From Vibrio bathopelagicus (lineage in GTDB: Bacteria; Pseudomonadota; Gammaproteobacteria; Enterobacterales; Vibrionaceae), in assembly GCF_014879975.1 (NCBI RefSeq), contig NZ_CP062501.1:186001-250000 (forward strand): DNA of 64,000 nt. The letters run 5' to 3'. Of this stretch, positions 26,933 through 39,344 are shown piece after piece. How positions within the stretch are numbered: the stretch's first letter is position 1; every line of letters starts with the position of its first letter. The translations under genes and the position numbers were made by a program. The notes under the pieces are model-generated. The model was not told the DNA's origin. It saw nothing but the letters and a program-made list of their open reading frames with translations, and did not search any database.

Positions 26933-29110
26933 ATGAGCGATTCGCTGCAGCAGGAACTGAAAAAATTTGAACTGCCGACCCGAACGGATTTTCCGTGGGT
27001 AGGCAAAGTGATAACAACCATGGGAGTAATCCTCTCGCTGTTACACATTTGGTTTAACACCTTATCTACCTTGCCAGAGCTTTGGATCTCGGCGACCCAC
27101 TTTGCTGGCTTTGCGATCATTTGTGCACTTTGGTATCCCGCCCATATCTCATTGAAAAGAAGCAAAATTGCTTTGGCTGTCGATATCGGAATTGCCTTGG
27201 CGGCTCTGGCTTGTCTTATCTACATTCCCTTTGCAGAAGATGCACTTTATGAGCGAGGCGTGAAGTTTATCGCCAGTGATTGGTTCTTCTCTATCTTGGC
27301 AATTGCCATTGTTATTGAGCTGATTCGTCGCACCATGGGTTGGTTTATTCCGGTGCTTATCTTGGTGTGTTTGAGTTATGTGGTGCTGTGGGGGCAATGG
27401 ACCAGCGGCATCTTCCATTTCCCGGGTTTGAGCCTTGAAACTCTGCTTTATCGAAGCTTTTACTCATCAGAAGGGATGTTTGGTTCTATCTCAAGAATCA
27501 GCTGGACCTTCGTGTTTATGTTCATCCTATTTGGTGCATTCTTAGTGCGTTCGGGTGTCGGTGATTACATCATTGATGTGTCTCGCGCAGCGGCTGGCAA
27601 GGTGATTGGTGGCCCTGGTTTCATCGCGGTAATTGGCTCAGGCTTAATGGGGTCAGTGTCTGGTTCGAGCGTAGCAAACACCGTATCGACGGGCGTGATC
27701 AGTATTCCCTTAATGCAAAAGGCAGGCTTCCCTTCGCGTTTCGCGGCAGGTGTTGAAGCGGCTGCATCGACGGGCGGGCAGTTGATGCCACCGGTGATGG
27801 GTGCGGGTGCGTTTATCATGGCGTCGTACACGCAGATCCCTTATGTCGACATCATTGCGGTTTCCTTCTTACCTGCGCTTATCTACTTTTTGTCTGTGGC
27901 ATTTTTCGTACGTATTGAAGCAAAACGCAGTGGCGTGCAAAAAGTCACTTCTGGCTGTGAACCTCTATTGAAGGTATTGCTGTCGGGTTGGCACAACCTA
28001 ATCCCACTAGCGGTGTTGGTGACTCTGTTGGTGAAGGGCTTCACACCGACTTACGCTGCGGGTATCTCGATTCTGTCTGTCGTAGTGGCTTCATGGTTCT
28101 CTAAAAATCACAAAATGGGACCAAAGGCGATCATTGAAGCGCTTTCTCAAGGCGCAAAGAACATGGCGACCACGGCGGTGTTGTTGGTGGGTATTGGATT
28201 AGTTATCAACGTGATCAGCACGACTGGTATTGGTAACACCTTCTCATTGATGATCAACAGCTGGGCGAACGGCGACTTGTTGGTGATGATAGCTTTAATC
28301 GCGCTGGCATCTTTGATTTTGGGTATGGGCTTACCAGTAACCGCGGCTTATATCGTGTTGGGTACTCTGTCTGCTCCAGCCTTGTACAAACTGATTGCTG
28401 AAAGCCAGTTGCTCGACTTGTTGGTTTCGGGTCAGTTACCTGAACAGGCGAAAGCTATCTTCATGTTGGCGGCACCAGAAAAATTAGATTTACTGAATGC
28501 GCCAATGGCTCTCGAAACAGCCAAAGAGATGATTGCGTTAGTACCTGCTGATTTTGTGGAAACCCTGCTTGAGCAAAGCTTAGGCTTAGAAGCGATTAGC
28601 CTTGCACTGCTTTCTGCACACTTGATTATTTTTTGGCTGTCGCAAGACAGCAACGTGACGCCACCTGTTTGTTTAACTGCATTTGCGGCTGCGACCATTG
28701 CGAAAACCCCACCGATGAGAACCGGTTTAATGGCATGGAAGATAGCAAAAGGCTTGTATTTGGTGCCATTGCTGATTGCTTACACCAACTTGGTAAGTTG
28801 GGATGTGACCTCCGTTTTGGTCACAGGTGGTTTTGCTATTATTGGTACTTACGCGTTTGTTGCTGCGATTGAAGGCTATTTAGAAAGTAAAATTAATCTG
28901 CTGACTCGTGTTGTGTTAATCGTGCTGGGTGTGGCATTGGTTTGGCCTGATATTTCAGTCGTGATTCGTCTAGTGTGCGTAGCACTTTTCGTTGGCCTCT
29001 TTATTCACACGGCTCGTCAATACGATGCGAATCAAGTGAAAAAGGAATCGGAAGATGAGCAAGAATCGTTGCCTCAAACCGAACCTGACACTGTCGCGTC
29101 TTCCCTATAA
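26933..29110 (+). CDS. TRAP transporter fused permease (DctQM type)
   Basis: A 725-residue inner-membrane protein that joins the small (Q) and large (M) TRAP subunits. The first ~140 residues hold four helices. The large part has GSGLMGSVSGSSVANTVSTG, ASTGGQLMPPVMGAGAFIMASY and GMGLPVTAAYIVLGTLSAPAL, the DctM signature repeats, plus SQDSNVTPPVCLTAFAAATIA. CAGGAG precedes the ATG at 26933; the frame is open further upstream but without a ribosome site. It imports the ligand of the TAXI protein using the sodium gradient. Confidence 0.92.
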   Translation: MSDSLQQELKKFELPTRTDFPWVGKVITTMGVILSLLHIWFNTLSTLPELWISATHFAGFAIICALWYPAHISLKRSKIALAVDIGIALAALACLIYIPFAEDALYERGVKFIASDWFFSILAIAIVIELIRRTMGWFIPVLILVCLSYVVLWGQWTSGIFHFPGLSLETLLYRSFYSSEGMFGSISRISWTFVFMFILFGAFLVRSGVGDYIIDVSRAAAGKVIGGPGFIAVIGSGLMGSVSGSSVANTVSTGVISIPLMQKAGFPSRFAAGVEAAASTGGQLMPPVMGAGAFIMASYTQIPYVDIIAVSFLPALIYFLSVAFFVRIEAKRSGVQKVTSGCEPLLKVLLSGWHNLIPLAVLVTLLVKGFTPTYAAGISILSVVVASWFSKNHKMGPKAIIEALSQGAKNMATTAVLLVGIGLVINVISTTGIGNTFSLMINSWANGDLLVMIALIALASLILGMGLPVTAAYIVLGTLSAPALYKLIAESQLLDLLVSGQLPEQAKAIFMLAAPEKLDLLNAPMALETAKEMIALVPADFVETLLEQSLGLEAISLALLSAHLIIFWLSQDSNVTPPVCLTAFAAATIAKTPPMRTGLMAWKIAKGLYLVPLLIAYTNLVSWDVTSVLVTGGFAIIGTYAFVAAIEGYLESKINLLTRVVLIVLGVALVWPDISVVIRLVCVALFVGLFIHTARQYDANQVKKESEDEQESLPQTEPDTVASSL

Positions 29111-29136
29111 TTAAAAGGATTGAATGTAGGAATATT

Positions 29137-30351
29137 ATGAACTCAACATACGACTATATTATCGTTGGTGGTGGCATTGTTGGCGTGTCGACGGCATGGC
29201 AATTACAGCAAGCTCACCCTGATAAAAGTATCCTTTTAGTCGAAAAGGAGCGTGGCTTCGCGCAGCACCAAACTGGCCATAACAGTGGTGTGATTCACGC
29301 TGGCGTTTACTACGCTCCGGGCAGTTTAAAGGCGGATTTTTGTAAGCGTGGCGTCGAGCGCACCATCGCCTTTTGTAGCCAACACGATATCCCTGTCGAA
29401 AACTGTGGCAAGCTGTTGGTCGCGACCAATGAGCAGGAAGTTGAGCGAATGAATGCTCTCTATCAACGTTGTCATGATAACGACATTGATGTCGATCTCT
29501 TGGATCAAGCGCAACTGAAACTTGCAGAGCCTAACATCACCGGTTTGGGCGCGATTTATGTCAAAACCACTAGTATTGTCGACTACAAAAAAGTCACCGA
29601 AGTGATGGCTCAGCAGTTTGTTGAGGCGGGTGGCGAGTTGAGCTTAGGCGCAGAAGTAATCATGGCAGATGAGCAAGACGATGAGGTGCAACTGACCTGC
29701 AAAGTGGATGGTCAAACTCTACAACTGAACAGCCGATTCTTGATCACTTGTTCTGGTTTGATGGCCGATAGAATGACTAGCATGCTTGGCATCGAAACCG
29801 ACTTCCAAATCGTGCCTTATCGCGGTGAGTATTATCAGTTGGACGCCAAACACAACCAAGTGGTGAATCATCTTATCTACCCGATCCCTGACCCTGAACT
29901 GCCATTCTTGGGTGTGCATTTAACACGTATGATTGATGGCTCCGTAACAGTAGGGCCAAATGCAGTTCAAGGCTGGAAGCGAGAAGGTTATGGCAAGCTT
30001 AATTTTAGTTTCAAGGACACTTGGCAGATGCTGAGCTTTGCGGGCTTTTGGAAAGTGACTGCGAATAATCTGAAAACCGGTTTGATCGAGTTTAAGAACT
30101 CGTGGTGGAAACCGGGTTACCTAAAATTAGTTAACAAATATTGCCCGAGCATTACGGTGTCAGATTTCAAACCTTACCCAGCAGGTATTCGTGCCCAAGC
30201 GGTACTCAAAGATGGCACCTTGGTTCATGATTTTCTGTTTGCCGAAAGCCCAAGAAGCTTGCATGTGTGCAATGCGCCATCACCGGCGGCGACTTCTGCG
30301 ATGCCGATTGGTGAGTATATTTGTAGTAAGGTGATGAAAAAGACGGCTTGA
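29137..30351 (+). CDS. lhgO: L-2-hydroxyglutarate oxidase
   Basis: A 404-residue FAD enzyme of the DAO family. The dinucleotide motif is IIVGGGIVGVSTAWQL. Family blocks GHNSGVIHAGVYYAPGSLKA, ENCGKLLVAT, IVPYRGEYYQL and the C-terminal FKPYPAGIRAQAV match LhgO. It oxidises L-2-hydroxyglutarate to 2-oxoglutarate and passes electrons to the respiratory chain. It lies 27 bases after the TRAP permease gene and ends the operon, so imported hydroxyglutarate or a relative may be its substrate. Confidence 0.88.
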   Translation: MNSTYDYIIVGGGIVGVSTAWQLQQAHPDKSILLVEKERGFAQHQTGHNSGVIHAGVYYAPGSLKADFCKRGVERTIAFCSQHDIPVENCGKLLVATNEQEVERMNALYQRCHDNDIDVDLLDQAQLKLAEPNITGLGAIYVKTTSIVDYKKVTEVMAQQFVEAGGELSLGAEVIMADEQDDEVQLTCKVDGQTLQLNSRFLITCSGLMADRMTSMLGIETDFQIVPYRGEYYQLDAKHNQVVNHLIYPIPDPELPFLGVHLTRMIDGSVTVGPNAVQGWKREGYGKLNFSFKDTWQMLSFAGFWKVTANNLKTGLIEFKNSWWKPGYLKLVNKYCPSITVSDFKPYPAGIRAQAVLKDGTLVHDFLFAESPRSLHVCNAPSPAATSAMPIGEYICSKVMKKTA

Positions 30352-30395
30352 TGATAACTGAAGGCTATTGATCGAACTTTTCTCCGAAGACAATA

Positions 30396-30443
30396 AAAAA
30401 TCCGCTAGCTCAATTCTATTTAGGATCGAGCTAGCGGATTTTT
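30396..30443. terminator. Bidirectional terminator between lhgO and the aminopeptidase gene
   Basis: Sixteen-base arms AAAAATCCGCTAGCTC (30396-30411) and GAGCTAGCGGATTTTT (30428-30443). It serves convergent genes on both strands. Confidence 0.88.
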
Positions 30444-30489
30444 AGTTTTAGCCGTATTTGCTGGGGTTAATGTTCGTAAACAACTAACC

Positions 30490-32046
30490 TTATAGCCCAT
30501 CAGGCACAAAGTTAGCGACAATGGTGACATCGCTAAAGTTGCGGTAGCCGCGTACCATGATGTTGAATTCACCCGCAGGTTTATTCAATACACACTGTTC
30601 GTTGCTGCTGTTCTGGTATGGACGGCAATCGTAGCTTGCTTTTGATACGGTGCCATTGTGCTTCACATACAAGTCGGCATCGCCACTACGAGGGCCTGTT
30701 AATGTTATCGTTAATTGACCCGCACTTTCCGTCGTAAAGGTGAAGAACTGCTCTTCACCATATCCTGCAGCAAGCCCTTCAACAGGCACGTCATTTTGCA
30801 GCTCTTTAGAGCCTGCAACGGGCGAATCAAGGCTGGTTTCGACAAGGTAGGCAATCGCCAGTTTGGCGAACTTGGTCGCGTGTGTCGCGGTTGGATCAGA
30901 GTTTTCAAGCGTGTCGTGCTGGGTATGAATACTTGGGTTGTAATCATTGAACATGCTTTCGAATGGCATGGCTGCTGGGTAGCCAACATTGTGCCAAGAG
31001 GCGTGGTCAGAACAGGCATAGCCACAATCATCGAAACCGTAACTGATATCGCTGGCATAGGTGTCGATCAGCTCGCTTAAGTAGGTGGTTAAGTTACTGT
31101 CGGTATAGTCCGTGATGAAGGTGATATCGTGCGCTGAACCGTTGTAGTTGGTCATGTCTAATTGCAGCACCGATACAACGTTGGCTTGCTCATCTCTTAA
31201 AGCGTTGGCGACATCTTGTGAACCGCGCAGCCCCACTTCTTCCGCAGCATACCCATAGAACTTAATGGTTTTATCTGGCTGAATACCGCTGGCGATCATC
31301 AGACGCAGTGATTCAGTAACGGTTGCAATACCAGATGCATCGTCATCGGCTCCCGGTGAGATGGTGCCTTCGCTTGTCCAAGACCCAACGGTCGAATCAA
31401 GATGTCCGCCAACAACGACGATCTCTTCAGGATACTTAGCGCCAAGCAGTGTCACTTCAACGGATTTTTGCGGATATTCGGCATGCGTGATCTGTCGTGC
31501 TGACGCATACGATACATCCTTAATTTCCGTTTTCCAACGCTCTAAAAGCCAATCTGAAGCAGCGACACCAGTAGAAGTAGTATAAAAACGGTTGGTGAAG
31601 TTGGTTAGATTTTCAATGGTCGTGACCATGTTGTTCGGCTCGACCTGAGCGAGTAGGTCATTAACCGTGTCTTGATGGCTGATCACCGGTTTTTCGAAGG
31701 TGCTCATTGTCAGTGGCATCGCTGCGGCTTTGAGCGCACTTGCTTTGTCTTCGTGTACCATGTAGCCACCACAACGGTGGGTTTCTTCGTGCATGTGGCT
31801 AGAGAGTTTAGCCAGCTGTTTTGCGTTGATTTTCGCGACGATGGGATGCTTGTTTCCAGTCACGCTTGGGTAAACCGTTGCGCCATGCTGAGTCATTATA
31901 TGCTGTGCGTCAGCATCGGTGGTGATCCAAACTTCTTCGTTCGCTGGTGGTGTGATGCCAAGGGATGCGTAAGCCGAAGTACTGTGGATTAATGCTAAAG
32001 AGCCTCCGAGTACAGCCAAAGCTAGCATGCTTTTTTGAATAGCCAT
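30490..32046 (-). CDS. Secreted M28 leucine aminopeptidase with PPC domain
   Basis: A 518-residue secreted zinc aminopeptidase close in design to the Vibrio proteolyticus enzyme. It has a signal peptide (about 1-27), a pro-region (to about 110) and an M28 catalytic domain. Metal and catalytic residues lie in VVGGHLDSTVG, SPGADDDASG, AAEEVGLRGS, QLDMTN and SIHTQHDT. A C-terminal pre-peptidase (PPC) domain begins near 410 (GEEQFFTFTTESAGQLTITL) and is usually removed after export. The start at 32046 follows AAGGAC. It would supply free amino acids from extracellular peptides. Confidence 0.92.
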   Translation of the reverse strand: MAIQKSMLALAVLGGSLALIHSTSAYASLGITPPANEEVWITTDADAQHIMTQHGATVYPSVTGNKHPIVAKINAKQLAKLSSHMHEETHRCGGYMVHEDKASALKAAAMPLTMSTFEKPVISHQDTVNDLLAQVEPNNMVTTIENLTNFTNRFYTTSTGVAASDWLLERWKTEIKDVSYASARQITHAEYPQKSVEVTLLGAKYPEEIVVVGGHLDSTVGSWTSEGTISPGADDDASGIATVTESLRLMIASGIQPDKTIKFYGYAAEEVGLRGSQDVANALRDEQANVVSVLQLDMTNYNGSAHDITFITDYTDSNLTTYLSELIDTYASDISYGFDDCGYACSDHASWHNVGYPAAMPFESMFNDYNPSIHTQHDTLENSDPTATHATKFAKLAIAYLVETSLDSPVAGSKELQNDVPVEGLAAGYGEEQFFTFTTESAGQLTITLTGPRSGDADLYVKHNGTVSKASYDCRPYQNSSNEQCVLNKPAGEFNIMVRGYRNFSDVTIVANFVPDGL

Positions 32047-32151
32047 TTGTCGTCCTTTTTATGGTGAGTATTGTTATGTTGATGAGTGTGATTTTTGTGT
32101 AATGTGCGGATGTTTTTGTGTAGATGTTTCATTTCCTGAACAGATAATCGC

Positions 32152-32176
32152 GAAAAGGGCCCCTTACGGAGCCCTG
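32152..32176 (-). terminator. Terminator of the M4 protease gene
   Basis: Stem AGGGCTCC / GGGGCCCT (minus-strand reading, 32175 to 32156) with a four-base loop, followed by TTTCG. The T-run is short. Confidence 0.6.
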
Positions 32177-32189
32177 AATTCACTTTCGA

Positions 32190-35171
<2,982 letters not shown>

Positions 35172-35447
35172 TTATTGCTTCTTACCGCCAACTTGAACGT
35201 AGTCGATACCGATAATACGGTTGATGATACCCAGAACAGAGCTTGTATCAGAGTTTGTTGAGCGAATAGTCTCAACCGTAGCGCCTTCAGGTACTAATTC
35301 CATTGCGCGGTCTTGAGTATTGCCCGGAACCTGGAAACCGACGATGTTGAAGCTCTCAGCGTGCGCTGTGTAAACTTCTTCGTTGTGGCTGATACCTGAA
35401 CAACCTGCTAGAGAGACAATGCCTAAAACAACTAATAACTTTTTCAT
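35172..35447 (-). CDS. Small lipoprotein of unknown function
   Basis: A 91-residue protein with a type II signal peptide: MKKLLVVLGIVSLAGCS, lipobox LAGC with the lipidated cysteine at residue 16. There is no Asp at +2, so outer membrane sorting is expected. The mature part is short (about 75 residues), with the conserved-looking GATVETIRSTNSDTSSVLGI and ends GGKKQ. I do not recognise the family. It is monocistronic, between its own terminator and the RstB-like kinase gene. A role in envelope stress is possible from context only. Confidence 0.75.
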   Translation of the reverse strand: MKKLLVVLGIVSLAGCSGISHNEEVYTAHAESFNIVGFQVPGNTQDRAMELVPEGATVETIRSTNSDTSSVLGIINRIIGIDYVQVGGKKQ

Positions 35448-35582
35448 AAAAATACCTTAAGAATGATTGGAATCTAGATGGCAAGCCACAAAGGCAGTGT
35501 CATGATTATTTAGATTCAATAAGTTCATGGGAGACAGCATCTCCCGACCGATGTTGAACATTATTCCAGAGGTGTTTTGTCG

Positions 35583-36902
35583 TTACTGTATGGGTTTGTC
35601 AGCTGAATCATTACATAGCTGAATGGTTATGGTGAATACTGCACCCTTTAAGGCTTGGCTCTGACCAACTACCACGGTTGCGTTGTGTTGAGCGCAGATC
35701 TTCTCGACGATAGACAGTCCTAAACCATGGCCGCTCTTGGCTTTGTTACGCGCTTTGTCGCCAACGTAAAACGGTTCAAACAGGCGAGCCTGATGTTCTT
35801 GAGCCACACCATCACCATCATCATGCACCGCAATCTGTAGTTGTTCTTGATGCACACTGGCTTCAATCAACACTTGAGAGCGTGCGAATTTCATGGCGTT
35901 ACGTACGAGGTTATCTAGGGCGCGGTTCAGCAGTATCTCATCCGCCAGTATCGAGCTAGGTTGCTTTGGCAGTGATAGGTCGATGTTGAGCTGAGTATCC
36001 TTGTTCCAACGCGTCATTGCGTTGTCGAGAAGGTCTCTTATCTCTAATGGCTGTTGTAGATTTTCGAGGTCGCAGCTATCCAGTTTGGCGTAACACAATA
36101 GCTCGTCGACCATTTTCTCCATCTCTTCGGTATCTTCAACAATACTTTCTACAGTCTCTTGTTGAGCTTCGTTGAGTGGCGTGTCTTTGAGCATTTCAGC
36201 TTGCCATTGGATACGGAATATCGGCGTGCGCAGTTCATGAGCGACGGCATTAGTGAGCGAGCGATTACTCTCAATCAAGCGGTGAATTCGGTCGGCCATT
36301 AGGTTGAAAGACTTGTTCAATGAGCCGATTGCAATGCCGCTTGAGGTCTCGGCTCGCGAGGAGAGATCCCCTTCTGCAAAGGCTAGAGTCGCCGATTCCA
36401 GCTTCTTAACTCGGCGGAAGATGATAAATAGGTGGCATACGCCGTATAAGATAAAGCTTGCTAGGAAGAACAACCAAATGAGGTCATCTTCCAATTCTAT
36501 CTTTTGTCTAACGAACGCTTCACTGTTGGGGAGATAATGATAGGTATTGTCACTGCTTGCTAAGCGAAACCATAGATCACGTTCATCATCGTGAAAGATA
36601 AAGGTATTTGGGTTGGTCGAGAAGAACTCTGAAACAGGGCTTGGTATTTCATCTTTTGGGTTGAACGTCACCAGTTTATTTCGAGTGGTTTCGACAAACT
36701 GGTTCATTGCTTGTTGAGCCGCTTCAAGCCCCTGATTTTTTGCGATGTTTTCTATGAGTTGCTGGTGGGCTGTCGCTTCATAATCTTGCAGAACATATTC
36801 GTAGTCGGTATTGAGCTGATAGACACAGATTTCGTAGGCGACAAGGCCGCCCATAAAGCAAACTAACAGCCCTAATAGGGACTCCAAAAAGATACGTCGC
36901 AT
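35583..36902 (-). CDS. RstB-like sensor histidine kinase
   Basis: A 439-residue inner-membrane kinase. Two helices (about 7-25 and 142-162) flank a periplasmic domain of about 115 residues. HAMP (about 165-215) follows. The phosphorylated histidine is in TNAVAHELRTPIFRIQWQAEML. The ATPase core has NLVRNAMKFA, VHDDGDGVAQEH and GHGLGLSIV. It lies 36 bases after the OmpR-type regulator and is co-transcribed. Overall shape resembles E. coli RstB. The signal is unknown. Confidence 0.88.
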   Translation of the reverse strand: MRRIFLESLLGLLVCFMGGLVAYEICVYQLNTDYEYVLQDYEATAHQQLIENIAKNQGLEAAQQAMNQFVETTRNKLVTFNPKDEIPSPVSEFFSTNPNTFIFHDDERDLWFRLASSDNTYHYLPNSEAFVRQKIELEDDLIWLFFLASFILYGVCHLFIIFRRVKKLESATLAFAEGDLSSRAETSSGIAIGSLNKSFNLMADRIHRLIESNRSLTNAVAHELRTPIFRIQWQAEMLKDTPLNEAQQETVESIVEDTEEMEKMVDELLCYAKLDSCDLENLQQPLEIRDLLDNAMTRWNKDTQLNIDLSLPKQPSSILADEILLNRALDNLVRNAMKFARSQVLIEASVHQEQLQIAVHDDGDGVAQEHQARLFEPFYVGDKARNKAKSGHGLGLSIVEKICAQHNATVVVGQSQALKGAVFTITIQLCNDSADKPIQ

Positions 36903-36938
36903 AATCGCTCTCTTTCATTACGCTCGTCGTGAGCGAAG

Positions 36939-37643
36939 TTAATGCCAGGCGGTTGAAACAAACAAGTAGCCTTTACCGCGAATGGTCTGAATTTTCTCTG
37001 CTGGTGTGTGGTCGTCGCCCAATATCTTTCTTAGACGCACGACTTTGTTATCTATTGTGCGGTCGATCCCATCGTACTCAATGCCGCGCAGTGTTTGCGT
37101 CAAATAGTCACGTGATAACGGAGTATCAGGGTTGCTCGCTAATAACCAAAGTAGGTCGAACTCGCTGTCAGTGAGTGATAAGACGGCGCCTGAAAGTTCA
37201 CACTTCTTATAAGTGTTTTTCAGAACGAGTTGATCAAACTGAAGGTTGTCTGAGTCAGCGACTGAAGCCGTATTGGCGTCTTGGCGGCGTAATAGCGAAC
37301 GAACTCTGGCCAGCAGAACTCTTGGTTTGATTGGCTTGGTGACATAGTCATCAGCCCCTGTCTCTAAACCAGCGACGTGATCAAAGTCGTCATCGCTGGC
37401 GGTGAGCATCAAGATTTTACCTTTATAGTGCGTACGCGTCTGTCGGCAGATTGTAAGTCCATCAGTTACAGGAAGCATCAAATCTAGCAGTACGATGTCA
37501 GGTTGCTCCGCGAGGATAGTCTGTGCGGCATCACTGCCATCGTCCAATACCGTGACATCAAAATCTTGCGCGACAAAGTAGTCCTGCAACATTTTCTGAA
37601 GTTTCAAATCGTCTTCCACGATGATCATTTTAGGTTTTGTCAT
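36939..37643 (-). CDS. RstA-like OmpR-family response regulator
   Basis: About 234 residues. The receiver domain opens MIIVEDDLKLQKML, has the phosphoacceptor in PDIVLLDLMLPVTDG and the lysine in YVTKPIKP. The C-terminal winged helix has LSLTDSEFDLLWLLASNPDTPLSRDYL and ends TIRGKGYLFV. The frame is open to an ATG at 37676, without a ribosome site. I prefer MTKPKM at 37643, though its AAGG site is rather distant, so the exact start is uncertain. Upstream partner of the kinase gene. Confidence 0.88.
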   Translation of the reverse strand: MTKPKMIIVEDDLKLQKMLQDYFVAQDFDVTVLDDGSDAAQTILAEQPDIVLLDLMLPVTDGLTICRQTRTHYKGKILMLTASDDDFDHVAGLETGADDYVTKPIKPRVLLARVRSLLRRQDANTASVADSDNLQFDQLVLKNTYKKCELSGAVLSLTDSEFDLLWLLASNPDTPLSRDYLTQTLRGIEYDGIDRTIDNKVVRLRKILGDDHTPAEKIQTIRGKGYLFVSTAWH

Positions 37644-37931
37644 TCCATTATCAGCCTTGTCGTGCGTTTCAATCATTGAGATTACGTGAGCGAGTCTTCG
37701 TCGTGATGAGCCATTTCGATTACGCTCTGTTGCATATTGAGTTCACATGCTTCACTAAATACCTAACGCGAATGATTAAACACTTTATAAGTTAGTTCAA
37801 TGATGAATTGGCATTTATAGGAAAATAAAAAACATTGTTCAAATAGGTTCGACATTCTAATACATTTTCACGACAGATAAATTTAGCACTAAACAATAGA
37901 ATTTCCCTATCAAACACTTTGGGAATGACGC

Positions 37932-39029
37932 ATGAATAACTATAGAAAAACGTTACTGGCACTGCCTTTGATTATTTTAGCTGGGTGCAACTCAAGCTCT
38001 AACTCAGGTAAAGCGGGGACTAAAGCACAAGTAAAACCTAAGGCGGATTACGTATTTTCATCAGTGAAATTAGGTAAGTTGTATCAAGAGCGAGAAGAGC
38101 TTCAAGAGGCAATGAAACTAACCTATGACGGTGTGCAGTACGACAAAATTCAATTTGCTGAAGACATCAGTGATAAGCAAAAAGTAGTAAGGCTTGCGGA
38201 TAGTTTAGGTCAAAGTGTGGATCTGTACCTCCCTGATGCTGGAACCGATGACTGTGCGATTTACCGCGAGGGTAATTTTTTTGATTCATTTGATTGTGGT
38301 ACGGCTCAACGTTCAATTGGGAATGACACCACCTTAATTAACACGACGACGAATACGAATAAACAAGTCGAGCTTGAGTATCACAATGAACTGGTCCAAT
38401 ACGTGACTAGCCTAGGGTCTACAATCCTGAGTAAAACCAAAAGTGGGAACAAGGTAACGATCACCACGTCGTTTGCTTTCAATGCTTTTTACCGCGATGT
38501 GCTCAACGAGACTGGCGCTGTTGAGCGAATTCAGTCGACTCTGGGGGCATCAACTTATTCTCAGTTGTTTGATATCGTGAAATTGTATCAAGGCAGTGAG
38601 ATGACGCTGAAGTTTACCAACCATATTGGTGGCAGTGCCGACGATGATATCAATATGTACACCGGTCGCATGATCCACAATAACAACATGACGACGATCG
38701 TAACGCCTACAGGCTCGGTGTTCTCTGGCGGCACGGACCTGTTTGCTGCAGGTAATCCACGAGTTTTGCAACGCGCTGATACCACTAAAGTTATTGAGCT
38801 TAATAAGCAGGTTGGTGTGCACAGTTGGGCTGAGGGTGATAAAACAGCCAAAGAATTCCCATACACCAACGAAAGCCATCGTAAGCAAGCGACCTACTTT
38901 AAAAAGGTGATGGGAGACAAAGGAATCGATTTCTATATCTTCACTTTAGACTCTGCTCCTGCTTCTGGTGAACACTGGGTGACTAAGGCCGATTCAGATA
39001 AATATGGTTTCATCACTCGTATTGAGTAG
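37932..39029 (+). CDS. Lipoprotein of unknown function, 365 residues
   Basis: A type II signal peptide is clear: LALPLIILAGCNSSSNSG, with the lipidated cysteine near residue 19 and a flexible Ser/Gly/Lys linker. The mature domain is mixed alpha/beta with two cysteines (DDCAIY and SFDCGTA) that could form a disulfide. I see no catalytic motif and do not recognise the family. It is divergent from the RstA-like gene with a 250-base gap, so control by that system is possible. It ends at a strong terminator. Confidence 0.75.
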   Translation: MNNYRKTLLALPLIILAGCNSSSNSGKAGTKAQVKPKADYVFSSVKLGKLYQEREELQEAMKLTYDGVQYDKIQFAEDISDKQKVVRLADSLGQSVDLYLPDAGTDDCAIYREGNFFDSFDCGTAQRSIGNDTTLINTTTNTNKQVELEYHNELVQYVTSLGSTILSKTKSGNKVTITTSFAFNAFYRDVLNETGAVERIQSTLGASTYSQLFDIVKLYQGSEMTLKFTNHIGGSADDDINMYTGRMIHNNNMTTIVTPTGSVFSGGTDLFAAGNPRVLQRADTTKVIELNKQVGVHSWAEGDKTAKEFPYTNESHRKQATYFKKVMGDKGIDFYIFTLDSAPASGEHWVTKADSDKYGFITRIE

Positions 39030-39344
39030 CTTTGACTAGCATTAAAAATTAGGTGTGTATGCTGAAAGGTTGGTTGTGCTTTGTCATTACCAACCTTTTT
39101 TGTTCTGGAATTGAAGGTGGTACCGCTTGTAATGCTCATGAATTCAACGAGAGAACATGGATGTGAGTAAAAACCGCATTTATTCGCTAAGTAACGACTA
39201 ATTTCTGCAGATTTGGTTTTTAGAAAGCACAATCACAGCACTTTGATGCCGATAAACTTTAATATCCGCAAGCCTTACAAGCCGAAGACGATTATGTTTG
39301 GTGATGTAAGGAGCAATGTGAATGACTAATAAGGACGATCATTT
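39030..39344. other. Intergenic region before the ammonia-lyase gene
   Basis: 315 bases. The first part holds the lipoprotein terminator. The rest carries the promoter region of the diaminopropionate ammonia-lyase gene. I see no clear operator. Confidence 0.45.
39065..39101 (+). terminator. Terminator of the 365-residue lipoprotein gene
   Basis: Arms AAAGGTTGGT (39065-39074) and ACCAACCTTT (39089-39098), continuing into a T-run. Confidence 0.85.

Noticed and set aside
28432..28698. Long antisense frames inside transporter genes
   Set aside because: They mirror the codon pattern of the sense gene, and have no family match or ribosome site. Other antisense frames across the window were rejected for the same reason.
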